64,000 nucleotides of DNA from Nemophila menziesii (taxonomy: Eukaryota > Streptophyta > Magnoliopsida > Boraginales > Hydrophyllaceae), in the NCBI GenBank assembly GCA_029959085.1, contig JARWIR010000010.1, positions 7,151,001 through 7,215,000 of the forward strand. Direction: 5' to 3'. The position numbers and the translations under genes were made by a program. Below the pieces are notes generated by a model. It had not been told where the DNA came from. It did not search any database and was given only the letters and a program-made list of their open reading frames with translations. Each line of letters starts with the position of its first letter. The stretch's first letter is position 1. Below, one piece after another: positions 43,363 to 55,567 of the stretch.

Positions 43363-46062
43363 AGACCCCCAACTCAAACCTTTGTCGTCCCGACAAAGCA
43401 AAACTAAAAATAAGGGGAATAAAGTAGATGCAAGAGAAAATAGAAGCTAGTAAATACACCCTAAAGCAATTCTAAAAATAAATCTCATATAGCAAACATT
43501 AAGGACTAACATACACATACACTAATCATGCAACATCAAGCATAAATAACTTCAATCATAACATTAACTTTGCAATGCTTGAAGATTACACTTGTACTCA
43601 TCTCTGTATGATGGATATAGGGTGGTCATTAATCCTAACTCGCTTTGAACGCTCCACCTAGTATATTCCCTATTAACAGAATCATAAATTCACTATATAC
43701 TTAGGAATCACGAGGTCTTTACGGTTTTAGCGTAGGCTTAGGGACGGTGTGGTATGTATATTTGGTAAATTTGAAGTGAACTTTTGGCTCTCTCCTCACT
43801 TACCATCAACAACTGTCCACGAGCTTGAGTTTACACTCATATAATGTTCTCACTCAACCCATTTGACGCGCTAATGTTGCGTCCCCATGTCAACCCAATA
43901 TAAACTAAGATGATTTTTCAAAATATTCTACTTTGCCGGTTTATTTTATTCTTTCTATCTTTTTATTTTCTTTTTAATTTCTTTTCTTCTTTTTTTTTGT
44001 ACAAGATACCCATGACCATCATTTTGATGTGAAAGGTCATGTCTCTTATAATATTTTTTTTTCTTTTTTCTTTTTCAAATCCCGGCAAAGGGTTACAAAT
44101 AATAATATCATCTTTATTTTGTACCTCAATACAAACACATCATTTCCCACCCAATGAAATTTCCCAAATGTGGACCCTCCACCCCAAACTCAAGCTCGAG
44201 ACAGGTCTCAGGAATGTGATTCAAGTGCGGGTAATTTGATCATGCCTAATAATCTAAGGGATAATGGGCTTATATCGTGGCTACAAAAGAAAGGCTTAAG
44301 GCTCAAAATTGGGCTAAGACGGATAAAATTAATATAAGGGATAGCAAGCTAAAAGGCTTCCAATGGCTAACAAAGAACTGCCCCTATCATTTTCCTAACT
44401 ACATGGTTCGTCTCTAGTTCATATCTAAGTGGGTTCTCTACTAATTTAGATCTCACGTTCTACAAACCAAACATTTTCCTTAAGTACAAGTTTACTTCTT
44501 TTGCATTGTTCATTAATTTTTCCTATTCATTATCTATGTTTGCATGCAATTAAAGCGCGTTTTATGTTATTCCCTAAAGTCCACTATCTACTATCATAGA
44601 TTCATCAAAAGTATGCTTAAAAGGGACATTTAAAATCTTCTACAGTCAAACGCAACTCCTAATTAATTTATTGAAAGCAATTAAAACAAATAAAACAAAT
44701 AAAACACATAAAAACTGGGATGAGGCAACGAACCCCACCCCAAACTCAAAAATGAGTCGTGTCCCCACGACTCAAAAAGACTCAATAAAGCAATTAAACT
44801 AATATACACTAAATGAGAAAAGGATTGGAAAACATATCTGGATCGACACTAGGCCGATTAAGTGTAGTCTCATGTTAAGGTTTTGAATACTACTCCATCA
44901 AGCTTTAAAGATCATTTAATTGTTGCATCCATCTTGAATAAAGTGTTCTTCATTACCTCGAACTCTTTTGCCATATTTCCCAAATCTTCATCATTTCCTA
45001 TCTCTCTAAATCATCATCTCTTCTACGAAAACCTTTCCTCAACACCCAACTTTCTATCTTCATCATGTTCTTCGTACCTTTTCCAACCTTCATGGTCATC
45101 TTTGATGACCCCAAACTCAATTTTTCCACCTACTTAAAGATTACTTGCAAAATATATAATATTAATAGGCTCAAACAATTCACAATTCCTCCGCTAAATA
45201 ACTAAAATAAATCTTAATTTCCAACTGGTAGTAGAAAGAAAAGAAGAGTTCTAGCTATTTTACCGGATTGGCCATGGAATTTATGATGACTTGATACCTT
45301 GCACTTGCACTTGCAATCTCCAACCTTCAAAGTATCAAAGCTATTGATGAAATTTGTGTTGCTTGATATTGTTGAAAGTGGCACAGTAGTGGAATTGGTG
45401 ATTTATTTGAGATGGGCATTTAATATCTATGTTGTTGGAAAGGTTTCAAGGATATAATTTAAGCTTTGGTGAAGAAATTTTTGGATTAAAACTTGAATTT
45501 CTTGGTGTTTTTGGAAATATTTGTGATTGATTATGTGTTTGGATGATGTTTAGAGCGATGGATTGGTGATATTTTGGTGTTTTGATGAGAATTTCGAGTG
45601 TTTTTTGAGTTTTGGTTCATCATCAATGGTGTTAAGTGGAGACGCAACCACGAGACGCAACTAATGGTGGGCCTCAAAACGCTGGGTCAGAAACTTTTAG
45701 TTGTTCATACGAAATTTTTGACTTCACCAATGGATAGAGCTCGAAAAGTTATGCGGTTTAGGCTCAAGAAAAAGTTAATTCCGACCTCCGAGCGTCAAGT
45801 TATGATCTTCTGAAGTTTTGATACCTGGGGTACAACACCAAAAACGGGTCCCCGCATTATACAAACCGGGTTCCCAGTTTCTACTGTGTTGGGACCCAAA
45901 ATTTTCATTCTTTTTCGTTCTAACTACCCCAAACTCGTGACCTTCACTCCTGTAATCATCAAAAACACCAACCTTCCTCATTTCTTACAAATAAACGCTA
46001 AATAAATAACCATTAATCTAATTTATACTACGAATTTAAAAGACATGAAAGCAATTTAAAAC

Positions 46063-46121
46063 ATGGGTTGTCTCCCAAGAAGCACTTTTGTTTATTACGT
46101 CTTTAAGTTCGACGCGTTACC
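46063..46121 (-). other. Conserved post-pol block of Athila-like elements
   Basis: GGGTTGTCTCCCAAGAAGCA followed by CTTTTGTTTATTACGTC and TTCGACGCGTTACC. Near-identical blocks are at 57656-57713, 16246-16303 and, shorter, at 51366-51406, always just after the integrase end or the ORF that replaces it. The reverse complement (GGGAGACAACCC...) is a string I recognise from many plant Athila/Tat elements; its job is unknown. Confidence 0.65.
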
Positions 46122-47257
46122 TTCCATGAAGATGGTATTGAGGCCCTTGCGCTGTTCCTCCGCTTAAACTCGCCTCTTCCTTGATGTGAAATATTTAGAA
46201 CCGTCCCCTTTAGAATATTATTTAGTCGATCTCTGAAAGGAGGCGGGTAATTACTTCGTTTCGCCTTCTTATTTTCACGACGAAACTCATTTTCCACCAC
46301 ATTAGAGTATATAACTGTTCTCCACGGTATAAGATCATTTTTATTCCTTGTTTCAATCTCGGATTCATCTTTAAAATGTGGTGGGTAGGTGCTCCTCCTT
46401 GCCGCCTTACTCTCGCGGTGTTGCACCTTGTTTATATAGCACATGTTGACCATTTGTAGTGATAGAGGTGATTCTGATTTTTCATTTCTAATAACGATTC
46501 GTGGTGGATATGATGATTGGTGTACTTTTAGTGGCGGATATTCAATTTCTATTTTATCTTTAACCTTTAATTCTTCAATTGATTCTCCAACCATTTCACA
46601 TTCGTCTTCGCTTTCAACCCATTCTTCCACTATTACCTCATCATATTTTTTCTGTGAAATCTCTCTGATCTCGATCACCTCTTCTTGTTTGCGTTCTATA
46701 TCTTGATCATGTGTATACACCTTAGGAATAGCAATCTCTGTGTTAACTTCTAGGATTTGCGTTGCTACTCCTTCTTCCACCATGCTAACAAGATCCTCAA
46801 CCACATGGTGGTCTTTATTTATAATTGGCACGGTGTTCATATCACTATCAATAATATCTTCTTTCAACACCTCCTCCTCAACTGTTTTTCCAATTTGAGT
46901 AAGCATTTCATCTAGCTGATTTTGCATTCTTGTCAAGCGGGAATTTCTTTCATCTGTTAACTTCAGTGATTGTTCATATAAGCTCACGAGTTCTTTAAGT
47001 GATCTATCTAATTGGGAAATTTGTGGTGAAGGTGGAGGTTGTTGAATGTTTTCAACCCACTGGTTGTTCCATTCATGCTCGTGTTGATAGTGATATGATA
47101 GCTGCTGTTGATTGTTCTCGATCCATTGATTGTTCCATCCTTGCTCTTGCGGGTATTGATATGGTTGTTTGTAAGAATTTATACCCCATTGTTGTTGTCC
47201 CGAAGAGTCTTCCCAATAGTCAAATGGACCAGGATTTGGGTAATGTTCTCTATACAT
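46103..47257 (-). CDS. Unfamiliar 384-residue ORF of element D
   Basis: The only ORF of element D. It starts 151 bases inside the 5' LTR and ends at the post-pol block, so it fills the gag-pol slot. The N-terminus (1-75) is rich in Gln, Asn, Trp and Tyr with a doubled WNNQW(I/V)EN unit at 41-48 and 63-70. Residues 80-130 look like a coiled coil (SQLDRSLKELVSLYEQSLKL). Residues 130-240 are very acidic. The C-terminal third is basic and has four YPP motifs (240, 250, 291, 337), two in the setting R-S-x-YPP-x-F. There is no CCHC knuckle, DTG or YxDD motif. The frame is fully open in a copy whose LTRs differ by about 2%, which suggests recent function or youth. It could be a highly diverged gag or an RNA-binding cofactor; I do not recognise the family. 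Confidence 0.6.
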   Translation of the reverse strand: MYREHYPNPGPFDYWEDSSGQQQWGINSYKQPYQYPQEQGWNNQWIENNQQQLSYHYQHEHEWNNQWVENIQQPPPSPQISQLDRSLKELVSLYEQSLKLTDERNSRLTRMQNQLDEMLTQIGKTVEEEVLKEDIIDSDMNTVPIINKDHHVVEDLVSMVEEGVATQILEVNTEIAIPKVYTHDQDIERKQEEVIEIREISQKKYDEVIVEEWVESEDECEMVGESIEELKVKDKIEIEYPPLKVHQSSYPPRIVIRNEKSESPLSLQMVNMCYINKVQHRESKAARRSTYPPHFKDESEIETRNKNDLIPWRTVIYSNVVENEFRRENKKAKRSNYPPPFRDRLNNILKGTVLNISHQGRGEFKRRNSARASIPSSWKVTRRT

Positions 47258-47383
47258 CTTTAATTAAATTTCTTGATCATTACCTGAATAAAGCACCTGT
47301 AAAAACAAAACAAACACAAGCGTAAAATTGAAAATAAAAATGCAACTATCACTAAAGGATAAACACCGTGGTCACCCGCTACC

Positions 47384-47402
47384 GTCCCCGGTAGCGGCGC
47401 CA
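47384..47402 (-). other. Primer-binding site of element D
   Basis: Minus strand TGGCGCCGCTACCGGGGAC, complementary to the 3' end of plant tRNA-Asp apart from minor differences. It lies 6 bases inside the 5' LTR (spacer CAAGTTTT shared with the LTR edge). Confidence 0.8.
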
Positions 47403-47408
47403 AAAACT

Positions 47409-49052
47409 TGGTGGTCCTTTGTGTGTTCTAAAATAAATGCAAAAAGTAATTGAACCACAACCGCAAGTGTACGGTTGTCCCAAGTAATAATAGTGATAAC
47501 AGATTCGTTCTCAGGGACGGTTGGTTAACTACAATGCTTATCAGATAATGAATGGTTGCACTTATGAAAGCAGATAAAAGATATAATGATTGGTTGGTTG
47601 TTTGTATTAATTCTAAGTGATGAAAGATTAAAGTAAAAATGCAAATAAATACTAAGATGCAGGTAAATAAATGTAAAACGCAAATATGAGAAGGCATTAC
47701 TTGAGAAACGCAAGGGATCCTCCTAATTCTATTTCATAACATATGTTGTTTAAGGGTTAAATTGGTCAATTAACATTGGTCGGGATTCTATAATCCTTGT
47801 ACCCCCGTCAGGGTGGATTACAAGGCTATTCTAGAGTGTCACTAGTCCCGTCAGGGTAAATATGATCCACTTTCGAATGATTAAGCTAAACTACCTCATT
47901 GGCCCTAAAATTAACTACGCTCGTCAGAGTCAAATAGTTTCTATTTCAGATTGAGTGATTAAGTCCATACCTAAACCCTCCGCCATGATGATCCACACAC
48001 CACATATGTGGAATAGCCTAAATACTAATACCTGTTCTTAGTTGATCACTCCAAAAACAGTAAATAATCTCAAATTACAGAATAATGTAAAAGACCCAAT
48101 TTAATTTAATTTAACAGAAACCCAAATTCAGACATATGAAATTCAATAAAATCGGGATTCACCCATTATGCATTCTCAAGTACTAAAAGGAATTAGCTCA
48201 TATTAATCAAAAATAAAACTAAATTAAAGGAAATAAGACTCATATTGTTTTACAGAAATAAAATACAGAGAAACCTAATTTCGGAATTGGTTTGGCTGTG
48301 AATTGGAGATATAGACAGTCTCCAGCTCCAAACTTATTATTTTCCTTGTTTCTACTTCTTCTCTGGACACTCTCTTCAAAGGATGAATTGAATTGAAGAA
48401 TAAAATTAGAGGTCTTTGATTCTCTCTCTCTAAGGATTTGTAAATTGAAGAAAATATGAGAGGTGTGAAAAACTGTAGTCAAAAGCTCCTTTTATAAGCT
48501 CAAAATCGGATTAGGGCTTTTAATTAGGGATTAAGTGAATAATAAAAAAACCCAAGTCCACTAATTAAGCCCAAATCCCGTAACTGCTGCACCACCTCCA
48601 CTAAAACAGCTCTAGCCGATTCGTTATAACTCCGATTGACCTCAAATCACTTGCTAAATTTCCGTAACTCGATAAGGAACATAATATCTTCAAAGGTCAG
48701 CGGCTAAATCAACTCGTAAGTGCCTCGAAATCAGCAATCTTTGGCCTGTTTTCCAGATTTGCAGCTTCAAAATATAATTCTTTTCAGGATTTATCTTCAA
48801 GCTTTGACTCCATATCACGATCTTTGACTTTCTTCTCGGATTCCTCTCCTAGCTAATATTCAAAACCTACAAACTTTCCACTAAAATACACAAGATTACG
48901 CACAAAAAATTTAATAAATAAAAAATACTAGAAATAAAAGAGGAAATTCGGATTATTGCATATTTAGCCCAAAAATCTATCAAATTAATCAAATAAACAC
49001 CAAAAATGATGTCTCCCAAGGGCATAAAATTAGAACATTTAGGGAGACATCA
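47409..49052 (-). repeat. LTR of element D, right (5') copy
   Basis: 1644 bases, partner of 41720-43362. TATA box on the minus strand at 48490-48496. Confidence 0.92.
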
Positions 49053-50689
49053 CTATCTAATCTGTTTTTCATAAAGACCAACTCTCTTGTCACGCTTCCT
49101 ATAGCTTTCAACACCTCTTCATGTTTCTCCTCTAAAGCCTTCATTCTTTCAATAACCTCATGATCTTTGGCAACTTTAACTTTGTGTTTAGGAGGTCGCG
49201 CTTTAGTCTCTTTTCCAAAAGGCTTGTCTAACTCAATCCCATTCTTCTTGGCTTCACTATAAATATTCGCAATTGAAATCTATTTGAGATTTGTACCTTT
49301 TTCTACAGGTTGATCCTCAATGTTCCGAAGTGGCACCCTTGCGGCAAAACAGATTTTTGTGATGGTGCATAGGAACTTGAGATTGCGTGCACTAATGGGA
49401 TTCTTCGTATAAGCCATGATGGAATTATATATTATTCGAGCTACATCAATCTCCTTCTTTACAGTAATACATTTAAGGAAGATTAGTTGCTCGCGTGTTA
49501 CCTCGGATGTGATTGTTACCAAAGAATGTAGGAATAATAAAACGGGACCATGCTCTCGCTCGCGGAAATAAGTCACTACTAAAATCTTGACCTTCATACC
49601 TAGCAACTTTGGGAATGGGAGGAGTCCCATAAAACAGAACACTTTGATAAAACGATTCCCATTCGAATGCCAGATTATTGAGCTCTTCTTGGTATTGGAA
49701 TGACCTCTTAAATCTGGTAGGTTAAGTACCTTACGAATATGCTCAACTGAGAAAGGAATGATCTTCTTACGGAGTTCAATAGCGTTACCATTTGCAAAGA
49801 CTAATTCTGCATAAAATTCTCGAACCAAAGTCGAAATATAGCTCAAATCTCTTTCTCTCAATTCTTTCCACCCAAATTCATCACATGCAAATGCGTAACC
49901 TTTGAATTCACCGTCCATTATATTCAACGAAATCATTTCTCAACACCAAAAGCAATACAAGAAAACCTCTCATGAACTTGGTCTTTCCAAGGAACTAATG
50001 GCTTATTAGGCTTAGGTTTCATAGCCATTGTTTTTCTTCTCAAACTATGTGGAGGGATAATTGGATCACTTACCTCTTTTTCTTCATCTTTGTCTTCATT
50101 CATGATAGGTTCTTAAAGAACAACGGTACTTGGGTTCTCTCTCCTCTTTATAGTCTTTTCAACTTCCTCACTAGGAACCTTAAGACGTGAGTCTGGAATT
50201 TCAATGACATTAGCTAGAGTAGCTCCAATAGTGTTGGGATTAACTCTTCTTCTTCGGTTATAGCACAAGGACTCGGTCCTGTTCGTCATCTCAATGAACC
50301 CCAAACTCAAAACTTCAAAAATTTAAAAACCAGAGAAAGGTTTTGAACTTTGATGTTTTGAGGAATAAGAAAGATGGTTTAAGGTGTTATATGATATGGG
50401 TAATGAATATCTAATGGAGGAGAAGAAGTATAATGGGTAGAATTGAAGATTTGATGAAAGAAAAGGAAGGATTTTGGTGTTTGGTGGAAGGATTTGATGT
50501 TGATTATTTGTTAGGAGTGGTTTGTATGGAAGGATTTGATGTGTTGTGGTATTTTGATGATGTTTTGCAGGTATTTGCTGAAGTTTGGTTCGTCAATAAT
50601 GGTGTCTTGCGTGAGAAGTTGTGTCCAAGAGAAGAAAATAAGGTAATATAGGCATTAGGGTTTGAGTCGGCGGCCGCACCGGTATACCG

Positions 50690-51170
50690 GTGGATCGACC
50701 GGCTTACCGGCCCCAACATCTCGTCAAGTTCTCGTGTATCTCATGGAGGCAAATCATAGTTGCGTGGAAGGTGTCGAGTTAAAGTGAGTGGACCCGCATA
50801 CCGGTCGCAAATGGATTTTGTCGACACGATTTTTTTTTTGAGCGACGCAATATATAGTTGCGTGGAATGGCCTCCAAGACAGTAGCTCGCGCTGTAGCAA
50901 AACTTCTTGACCGGCTAGCCGGTCGCATTCCTTGAAAATTCGGCGACGCACTTTATAGCTGTGTGGAATGGCCTCCAAGACAGTAGCTTGCCCTGTGATG
51001 CAATCTCCCGGCCGGTATACCAGTCAGATGACCGACTAGCCGCTCGCGCGAATGACTTTTTTGGCGACGCAAATAATAGTTTCGTGTAATTGCTCCTCGG
51101 ACAGATCGTTTGGTCCTCATTGACCGGCATACCGGCCAGCTTACCGGCTAGCCGGTGCGAGTGATCAAAT
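50690..51170. repeat. GC-rich tandem array with imperfect palindromes (element C)
   Basis: Units begin GCGACGCAATATATAGTTGC or close variants at 50842, 50943 and 51064 (spacings 101 and 121), with a truncated unit before. Each contains one or more ACCGGYNTRCCGGT-like palindromes (CCGGTATACCGG, CCGGCTAGCCGG, CCGGCTTACCGG). It is strikingly GC-rich against the AT-rich background. It lies between the integrase end and the third ORF of element C. Confidence 0.8.
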
Positions 51171-51547
51171 GTTTGACCAAAACACGCTTTTTCTTGCGTC
51201 TCACACCTGCTAACCCCAAACTCATGAATTACGTACCTGTAATCATCAAAACACCAGACCTTTCTCATTTCTTTTCAAGATTATACACTAATAAACAACA
51301 CTTAAGCTAATTTAAACTACTGAACTGAAAGACTTTTGACTGAATTAAACTAATATACATACGAAATGGCTTTTGTTTAACGTCGTTAAGCTCGACAGGT
51401 TACCTCTCGCTTATAGGGAGCTTCGAGGAGGTATATGACCGCTCCGGGATGTGGATCTTCCAAGTGATTGATATCCTCGCCTCCATGATAAATTTTAAAT
51501 CGATGACCATTCACCATAAAGGTGCGGTGCTTGATTGGATGTTCAAT

Positions 51548-52381
51548 CTATATAGCTCCATGAGGCGTGACTTTGGTCACAATGTAGGGACCAGACCATT
51601 TCGATCTCAACTTTCCCGGATAGTTGCTGAACTTGGAGTTGTATTTTAGGACCCTTTTTCCAACTTCAAATGTCTTCACACGAATACGATTATCATGCCA
51701 TCTCTTAGTGTTTTCTTTATAAAGTTTAGAATTCTCATAGGCATGTAATCGAATCTCATAAAGTTTGTTTAACTTCATCATACGATTCTCACCAGCTAAA
51801 GTAGGATCTAAATTCAACTGCGCTATAACCCAATATGCACCTAATTCAAGTTCAAGAGGTAAGTGACAAGCCTTACCATATACCATACGATACAAAGATG
51901 CACCAAATGGAGTTTTGAACGCAGTACGATAAGCCCACAATGCATCATCTAACTTCATCAACTAATCTTTTCTTCTGGGGCCAACAATATTCTCTAGGAT
52001 GGATTTGACCTCTCGATTAGAGACCTCAGCTTGACCATTGGCTTGTGGATTATATGAGGTAGATATGCGATGTCTTATCCCATACTTCTCTAGAACTATC
52101 TTCAAATATTTGTTCACAAAGTGCGAACCTCAATCGTTGATAATAACTCGAGGTGTACCATGCCTAGTAAAGATATGTGACTTCAAGAATTTAATCACTA
52201 CTCGCGAATCGTTACTTGGTAGAGCTACAGCCTCTACCTATTTAGACACGTAATCATCAGCTAATAAGATGTAGTGATTCTCATTGGATGGTTCGAAGGG
52301 ACCCATGAAATCAATACCCCAAACATCGAATAATTCTACCTCAAGAACGTTATTACGTGGCATCTCATCCCTCTTGGATAT
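51548..52381 (-). pseudogene. Integrase core and C-terminal part of element C
   Basis: 52381-51962 encodes the end of the catalytic core with GSHFVNKYLKIVLEKYGIRH and YNPQANGQAEVSNREVKSIL; the latter includes the region of the last acidic catalytic residue. A TGA precedes GSHF. 51961-51548 is open and has LDDALWAYRTAFKTPFGASL, LPLELELGAYW and a chromodomain-less C-terminus (GKLRSKWSGPYIVTKVTPHGAI). This is typical Ty3/Gypsy (Athila/Tat) integrase. The N-terminal zinc-binding part lies beyond element E at 62271-62558. Confidence 0.88.
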
Positions 52382-53920
52382 TGGTGTCGCCTAGGGTGTG
52401 ATAAAAATAAGATAAAATAAAGTCTAGAAAACTACGCACTCTCACCCTAGACAGGCACAGTACTGCAAGTATTACATGACGTATGCAAGTTTTAGTTGAT
52501 AAGTTGAGTTCGTTCTCAGGGACTTAAGTGTATTAATCACGTGGGTAGGAATAACGAGTAAAAGTAAATAATTAAAGACAGAAAATAAAAGCAACAGAAT
52601 TTCGAAAGTAGGAATTAAAACTAAGAAAATAAAAGACAATAAAGTAAATACTAAGAATATGAGATGAGAGATATAGCTTAGGTTTTGCTAGTATGCGCTA
52701 ATCCTTCTAATTCTTTCTATTAGATCTAGTTTATAAGAGAGAATATTAGCTCTTGTATACTTAGTCAGGATTCTAAATTCCCATTCCTTAGACCTTGAGA
52801 GCGACTAAGGGGGCTACAACACAACCAAGAAGCTGTTTCAAATAGGGTTATCAAGCGCTACTAAGGCCCTAAGCAAACAATTCATTCAATTGGTGATATG
52901 GTGATTAAAACAAACCCTAATGACTATCTAGTTAGAATCAGTTTTGTCAGGACTAATATCGGACACTAGACGTTATGTGGTGTTTCAATAATTAGACACC
53001 CAGCTAAGGTGATCATCTAACTACTATTAAGGTAATCCTATACTCGTGCACTAGCAAGGAAAACAGTCATTAAATCAAAACACATAAACAAATATAAGAG
53101 TAGGCAACCAATATCAATTTAAAACATATAATTCCCAAAGAAACTTAGATAGAAGAATAAGAATTCATAGTTTATACATGATGCAAAACCCAAGCTATGG
53201 GAGGTTTAGTTCATACCTGATGGAAATAAACTAAAAGAAATTACAAAAGACATCATCTTGCTCTCTACAATAAACTGGAAGAATAAAACCTTAAGAACTA
53301 ATTACTATGAGGCAAGGATGATTTTACAAGTGATATAAGGGTGTATTTATAGGTGTTTAGAAGACCTAATTCGTTTTCTTGAGGGAGAAGCAAAGTGGTG
53401 GACTCCAAGCCCAACTCAAATTCGTATGGAAATAAAGATAAATTCTGCTGACTTGTTTTGAGCATATCTTCTTCGTTATTGGTCGGTTTTTGCTCCATAA
53501 TATACCAAAAGAATCCTCAGCGAATTATCTAGGTCCCTATGAAAGGAATTTACCAAAATAGGTTTCCTTGTTGGAGTTATCACCACTTCTTTAGGCGTGT
53601 GCTGCAGAATTTCAGATTTAGGCAGTTTTTCCTTTTCCATATTTTTAGCTTTTGTTTCCTTATCTCCAATTACCATGCTAATCTCTTTCCATATGTTGTA
53701 TTCTTTGACTTGGACTCTAATTAATCTTCATAATCATCTTTAAAGCTTCACACTAAATAAACAATTAAACCCAATATGTTCTAAAAATAATAATTCACTA
53801 AATCAAGACTCAAAACAGGAAAGTGCACTAATTCTCAAGAAAATCGACTATTATGACTTCTAAATCACTAAAAATGATGTCTCATCCTAATATAAATCTA
53901 TCACAAATGAGGAGACATCA
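52382..53920 (-). repeat. LTR of element E, left (3') copy
   Basis: 1539 bases. TATTTATA at 53344-53351 is the TATA box on the minus strand (TATAAATA). It is followed by AGACCCCCAACTCAAAG, the reverse of the polypurine-tract region. Confidence 0.92.
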
Positions 53921-54603
53921 AGACCCCCAACTCAAAGTTGTATCGTCCCGATAAAATAAAGATAAAAACAAAGGGAAGTCTATAAATACACACTTATAAA
54001 ATTCTCAACACAATGGGGAGAACATAGCAGAATATATAGAGAAAACCTAAAGCACATAACTCAGAAAATTTCATGCAATAATATTCATAAACTACATACA
54101 TGTACACTTCTCATATCCACAGTCAATACGGCTTGAATTCAAGATCAGATTAGTTTTGCAATGTAAGAAGGATTGGGACTTTACTCAGTTCCTCAGGAAA
54201 GCTATAGATTGTTCATCAAACCTCACTAGTATTCAAAGATCCACTCAAATATTCTCTAATGGCTTCTCAATTACATAGCAAAGAATCACAAGGTCTTTAA
54301 GGTTGTAATTTAGGCTTAGGGACGGTATGATAGTATATTTGGATAATTTGGAGTGAGCTTTTGGCTATCTCCTCACTAGCCATCAACGAATCGCCCTAGA
54401 GCTTGAGTTACTCTCATAAAACGTTTCTCACTCAACCCAATGAATTCCTTGATGCACAATTTAGCATCCCTAATAACCCAATTAAAGCATAAGATGTTCA
54501 CATAAAACTTCCACTTTGTCGGTCCGAATATATATTTTCTTTCTTTTCAAATCAGTTTCTTTAGCTATGATTCTCTTTTAATGTTGGGATATCATGCTAT
54601 TTT

Positions 54604-54607
<4 letters not shown>

Positions 54608-54690
<83 letters not shown>
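54608..54690. repeat. (AT)n microsatellite, about 41 units
   Basis: Uninterrupted AT dinucleotides inside the 3' untranslated part of element E. Elements A and B have only short AT stretches at the matching place, so the expansion is specific to E. The ORF that reads through it (YIYIYI...) is meaningless. Confidence 0.95.
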
Positions 54691-54692
<2 letters not shown>

Positions 54693-55567
54693 CTTTTAAT
54701 GCCCTTGTTGGCAAATTTTAGCTCGTAGCTTCTTTTCCATTCACTATTACCCCGACAAAGGGTTACAATAAAAATCTGTGAATCATCACCAATATAAAGC
54801 ACAAATAACAATTAATAAGCTCAAAAATCCCAAACCAATAACAATTCCCATAATGGTGGACCCACCACCCCAAACTCAAGCTCTAAAACAACTGTCTATG
54901 CATCGCGATTCGAGTGCGGGTCATATGGAAAAGTCCTATAATCTAAAGGATATGGCTTATAACGTGTTTCAATAAAAAGGATTTAGAAAGGCTAGAAGGG
55001 GTTGAGAAGGATATAGCATATAAAATCAAAATCACAAGGTGATAAGGTATAAAAAGGCTTCAAGGGCTTCAAATATGAAAGAACCGTCTTAATCACTTTC
55101 TACACTATGTAATTTCGTTTTTTTCTTACCTTTAGCACTTTCATCAAATGGTTTGTCAACTAGCTTGGATCTCACGGCCTATACACTTCTCAAGGTTCCC
55201 TTAGATCGAACATACTTTCTATCGCATTGCTCACTAATCTTTTCTTTACTATCAACGTGTGTTTTCCTGCAAATACTCAAAGCATACATATAACATAGCT
55301 CATAAACATACTACTTACTCTCATCAATTCACTGAGCTTATGCTTTCAATCTATTAAACACACTCTACATCTAATTCCCATGTATCAAAAATTTTAATTT
55401 CTACCTAAAAACAGAAAAATGGAGATGAGAGACAACGAATCCCCACACCCCAACTCAAAAATGAGCCGTGTCCCCACGACTCGAAAAAGACTTGAAATAG
55501 AAATTAAAATTAGCAGATAAAAGCATTTACAAAAATGGTAAGGAAGAAAGAGAACATACTCTCGAGG

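Larger units (their letters stand above)
41720..49052 (-). mobile_element. Non-autonomous Athila-like element D
   Basis: LTRs 41720-43362 and 47409-49052 (TGGTGGTCC...GGGAGACATCA) are about 98% identical by eye (some 25-30 differences). The perfect 5-bp target duplication is CTATC (41715-41719, 49053-49057). The tRNA-Asp-type primer site is at 47384-47402. The 4.05-kb interior has a single large ORF (46103-47257) where gag-pol should be, then the conserved post-pol block (46063-46121) and 3' untranslated sequence. No gag, protease, RT or integrase domain is recognised. It must have been moved by proteins from another element. It sits inside element C's third ORF. Confidence 0.92.
41624..50310 (-). 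pseudogene. Third ORF of element C, split by element D
   Basis: Minus strand: it starts near 50310 (MSLGFIEMTNRTES), shifts frame near 50113 and 49940, and stays open through 49936-49280. It then has one TAG and continues in frame to the insertion point at 49053. Across element D the frame resumes at 41719 without a break (target duplication counted once) and stops at 41624-41626. It is homologous to the 401-codon ORF of element E: both begin MTNRT, share the fold-like middle (LxFYxxL...IxFSVExI) and end in a coiled coil. This resembles the plant-specific 'putative plant transposon protein' family found downstream of integrase in Athila-like elements. The role is unknown; an envelope function is often suggested for this position but nothing here shows it. 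Confidence 0.75.

Noticed and set aside
46443..47325. Plus-strand ORFs of 87 and 108 codons
   Set aside because: Antisense to the 384-codon ORF of element D and its leader; no independent support.
54578..54811. 77-codon ORF rich in Tyr-Ile
   Set aside because: Translation of the AT microsatellite.
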